A stretch of DNA of 64,000 bases. Origin: Panagrolaimus kolymaensis. Lineage: Eukaryota; Nematoda; Chromadorea; Rhabditida; Panagrolaimidae. The notes under the pieces are model-generated. The model worked only from the letters and a program-made list of their open reading frames with translations. It ran no database searches and was not told the DNA's origin. Position numbers and translations under genes: made by a program. The DNA lies in the NCBI GenBank assembly GCA_028622995.1, contig JAJQJQ010000013.1, positions 310,001-374,000 of the forward strand. The letters run 5' to 3'. This document shows, one piece after another, positions 61,817-64,000 of the stretch; position 1 is the first letter of the stretch; the number at the start of each line of letters is the position of its first letter.

Positions 61817-64000
61817 TTACAAAGAATATAAAGGAAGCTCATGTTTCAAATCACCATTTGAAAGCTTCATTTGTTCCATACAATGTCCATGATAAGCAAC
61901 ACCTCCTTGGATCATACAATTTTGGTACTTCCATTCTTCTTCTTCATCATCATAATATTCGTTGAACTTTTCAAAGCATACAGGACATGTTTTGTTGAGA
62001 GAATTGGTTGCAATTGCATCGAATGGCGATGAAGATTGACCTTCTTCCATTGTCGTTTTCTGAGTACTGCTACTTGGTTCTGTTTGAACATCAGCAAGTT
62101 CATCAAAGTCCATCCATTGCTAAAAAAGAAGGAGTTTATTAAAAGCAACAAAAAGAAAAGGTAAGAAACTTACATCTTTCGACATAAACCATGGTCTTGG
62201 ACGAGATTTTCCAGTATCCTTTGTTCTCAAAAGATCTTGGACATGCATATCCAAGTGTCGTCGATAAGCATTTGAACTTGTATCATTGAAACCAATACCG
62301 CAATGAATACAAGCAGCACGAGGACGATGAAGAGCTTCCACAACTTCTGAATATCGAACCATCAAAGAGCCAATATGAAATTCTTTAAGTGAAGGTGGAG
62401 CAGTTGTTCCACGAGGAGCTCCAATCACTTCTGTTTTTGTTGCTGGAGTTAATGGCTTTTGAGCATTGATTGATTTTGATTCATCCTTTGAAATTGAAAG
62501 TGACACCTTATTGAGTATTCCATGTTGTTTGATCTTCTTCAGCAAAGCAAAGACATCTTGAGTTCCAAGTTTTTCTGAAAAGAAAGAAACTTTAGAAAAA
62601 GAATGTTCATATACAAACGTACCTTCAGCTTTTGGTTTGACAGCTTGCGGACCACGAACAGCATTCATATGTCTTGAAAGTTCATAACATGGATCAGGAT
62701 CAATTCGAACCTCAGGTGGAGAACCACATAGACGAAATTCGTGTCTTCTTCCATTGATATTTGCAATCATAGGTGGACCATTGAAAGCACCACTGAATGG
62801 ATGATCACCAACATAAAGTTCACGAGAAGGAGCACCAAAACGAATAGGATGTGGAACACCATTAATATTGATCATTCGAATTTCATCAAATGCAAGACGA
62901 TATGGTTGACCATCAATGAGAATATCACGAGGTGGACCAGAGAAAAAGATTCGATGAGGAAGACCATTTCGTTCAATTACAGCTTCATTATTGATATAAA
63001 TAACCTGAAAAGAACACGAATCATGCAAAGGAAGAAATATTAGAAAAAAAGATTCAACTTACTTCATAAGCTTTTCCACTCACAAAGACCCGATTATTTG
63101 AACCAGAACATATTCTGCGAGTTTCATTTGTAATTACAGTTGATGAAAGTCCAACTGAAGATTTTGGTGGTGGACCAGAATTGAATGTTGGATGGTTGAG
63201 TATTACTGATTTTCCATTTCTCCATGAATCATCGACTTCAGCTTTGATTTGTTGAGATCGAAGCATTGCACAAAGTGGAGAAACAGATGGTTTAGGTGGC
63301 ATTGGAATTGAAGATGAAGATGGAGGAAGAAAAGCATGAGCACCCAAAGCTACAGTTGGTTGAATCTGTAATGGTTCTTCCTTACGACGCTTCTTTTCTG
63401 GAGCTGGTGAATATTTGCCAGGATGGCGTGGACCATTCAGATAATGTTTGCGATCATCTAACCTAAAAAACAAAATAAACAATGACCATAAATTAAATAC
63501 AACTTACGCTTTTCCAATCTTTATGGTTTCATCTTTACGCACTGCAGTTGAAGTATCCATTGGTTCATCTTCGATAGCTTCGTTTTCGATAGCTTTAGGC
63601 ATCACAGGTGCAGCTTTCATTTTAACTTCATTTGGCTTAGGATCAACAAGAGTTGGAGATTTCTTTGGACAAACATAAGACGCGTTTTCTTGTGGATGAT
63701 GGGCAGATGGTTGTTCTTCAGGAAAATGAGGATCACATAATCTTGCTTTTGATGAAGACGTTGTTGATATTGATGAAGTTGTTGTTTTAGGTGATGTCTT
63801 CGTTACCTAAAAAATAACCAATATTATAATCGGAAATAAACAAAGCTAAAACTTACTTCTTTAGTTGTGGATGAGCTTGAAATAAAAGTATCAGATGGTG
63901 ATACTTTGACAGCAATAACTTCGGTTGTTGTTGAAGCAATCGTAAATGTTGAATTCACCACCGTTGAAACTTTTGCAGGAGAAGCGATAACAGGAGCTAT
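61817..64000 (-). CDS. pcf-11: PCF11 cleavage/termination factor, C-terminal part (runs off the right edge)
   Basis: The 3' six exons are visible: 63857-64000 (partial), 63508-63806, 63063-63462, 62623-63004, 62174-62574, 61817-62119, all in frame. PCF11 is the CFIIm/CF IA subunit that binds the RNA polymerase II C-terminal domain and couples 3'-end cleavage to termination; its N-terminal CID would lie beyond 64000. Visible here: a Ser/Thr/Pro-rich middle; an array of short repeats of the type NGxPHxIxFGxPxREL (GLPHRIFFSGPPRDI, GVPHPIRFGAPSREL and related units) as in metazoan PCF11; then the paired zinc fingers, first CIHCGIGF..HLDMH followed by PRPWFMSKDQWMDFDELAD, then CPVCFEKF, acidic DDEEEEW and a GGVAYHGHC ending. 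These features match the PCF11 C-terminus closely. The stop codon is at 61817-61819. Confidence 0.9.

Noticed and set aside
1..64000. CRISPR arrays, bacterial operons, rRNA genes
   Set aside because: No direct-repeat/spacer arrays or rRNA-like conserved blocks were seen; introns and Pol III elements show a eukaryotic nuclear sequence.

Overview
This is an AT-rich (roughly 70-75% by eye) eukaryotic window with many homopolymer runs. Introns are mostly 45-75 bp, use GT..AG and usually end in TTTTAG or TTTTCAG. Several first exons are preceded by splice-acceptor-like tracts with no donor, as expected for spliced-leader trans-splicing. With a UBASH3-like PGM-fold protein, LITE-1/EGL-47-type receptors and an SH2-tyrosine kinase, this points to a nematode; a compact AT-rich clade IV (tylenchid/Meloidogyne-like) genome would fit, but the species is inference.

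Layout. (1) 391-6169: two apparently identical 625-bp hAT-type MITEs in inverted orientation flank two plus-strand genes, an NR2E-group nuclear receptor and an SH2 tyrosine kinase. (2) 6.6-18.9 kb, all minus strand, read from high to low coordinate: a CERS1/LAGR-1-type ceramide synthase, a UBASH3/STS-like histidine-phosphatase-fold protein whose catalytic His is Asn (with a tRNA-His inside an intron), and a 2021-aa EP400/SSL-1-like protein whose SNF2 ATPase lobes have lost their catalytic motifs. (3) 21.0-23.9 kb minus: a glutamine-rich nuclear protein with a divergent ETS-like segment. (4) 28.6-35.4 kb minus: two tandem paralogous seven-transmembrane gustatory-receptor-like genes. (5) 35.4-50.1 kb: a gene-poor stretch holding a GC-rich 192-bp MITE with a perfect 8-bp target duplication. 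(6) 50.1-57.6 kb plus: a single-CH-domain (transgelin-like) protein and a hydrophilic LEA-like protein, with decayed coding fragments at 53.2-55.1 kb between them. (7) 58.3-64.0 kb: another frameshifted coding remnant, a minus-strand DHHC palmitoyltransferase of the zDHHC3/7 type, and the 3' part of pcf-11 running off the right edge.

The genes do not form one pathway. The most unusual points are two apparently inactivated enzymes (SNF2 pseudo-ATPase, PGM-fold protein without its catalytic His) that are adjacent on the same strand, the recent MITE insertions, and short upstream ORFs that overlap the main start codon through ATGA. Exon structures were built by hand from splice motifs and reading-frame continuity; every junction given keeps frame, but none is backed by transcripts. 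Family assignments rest on remembered family motifs, not database searches.
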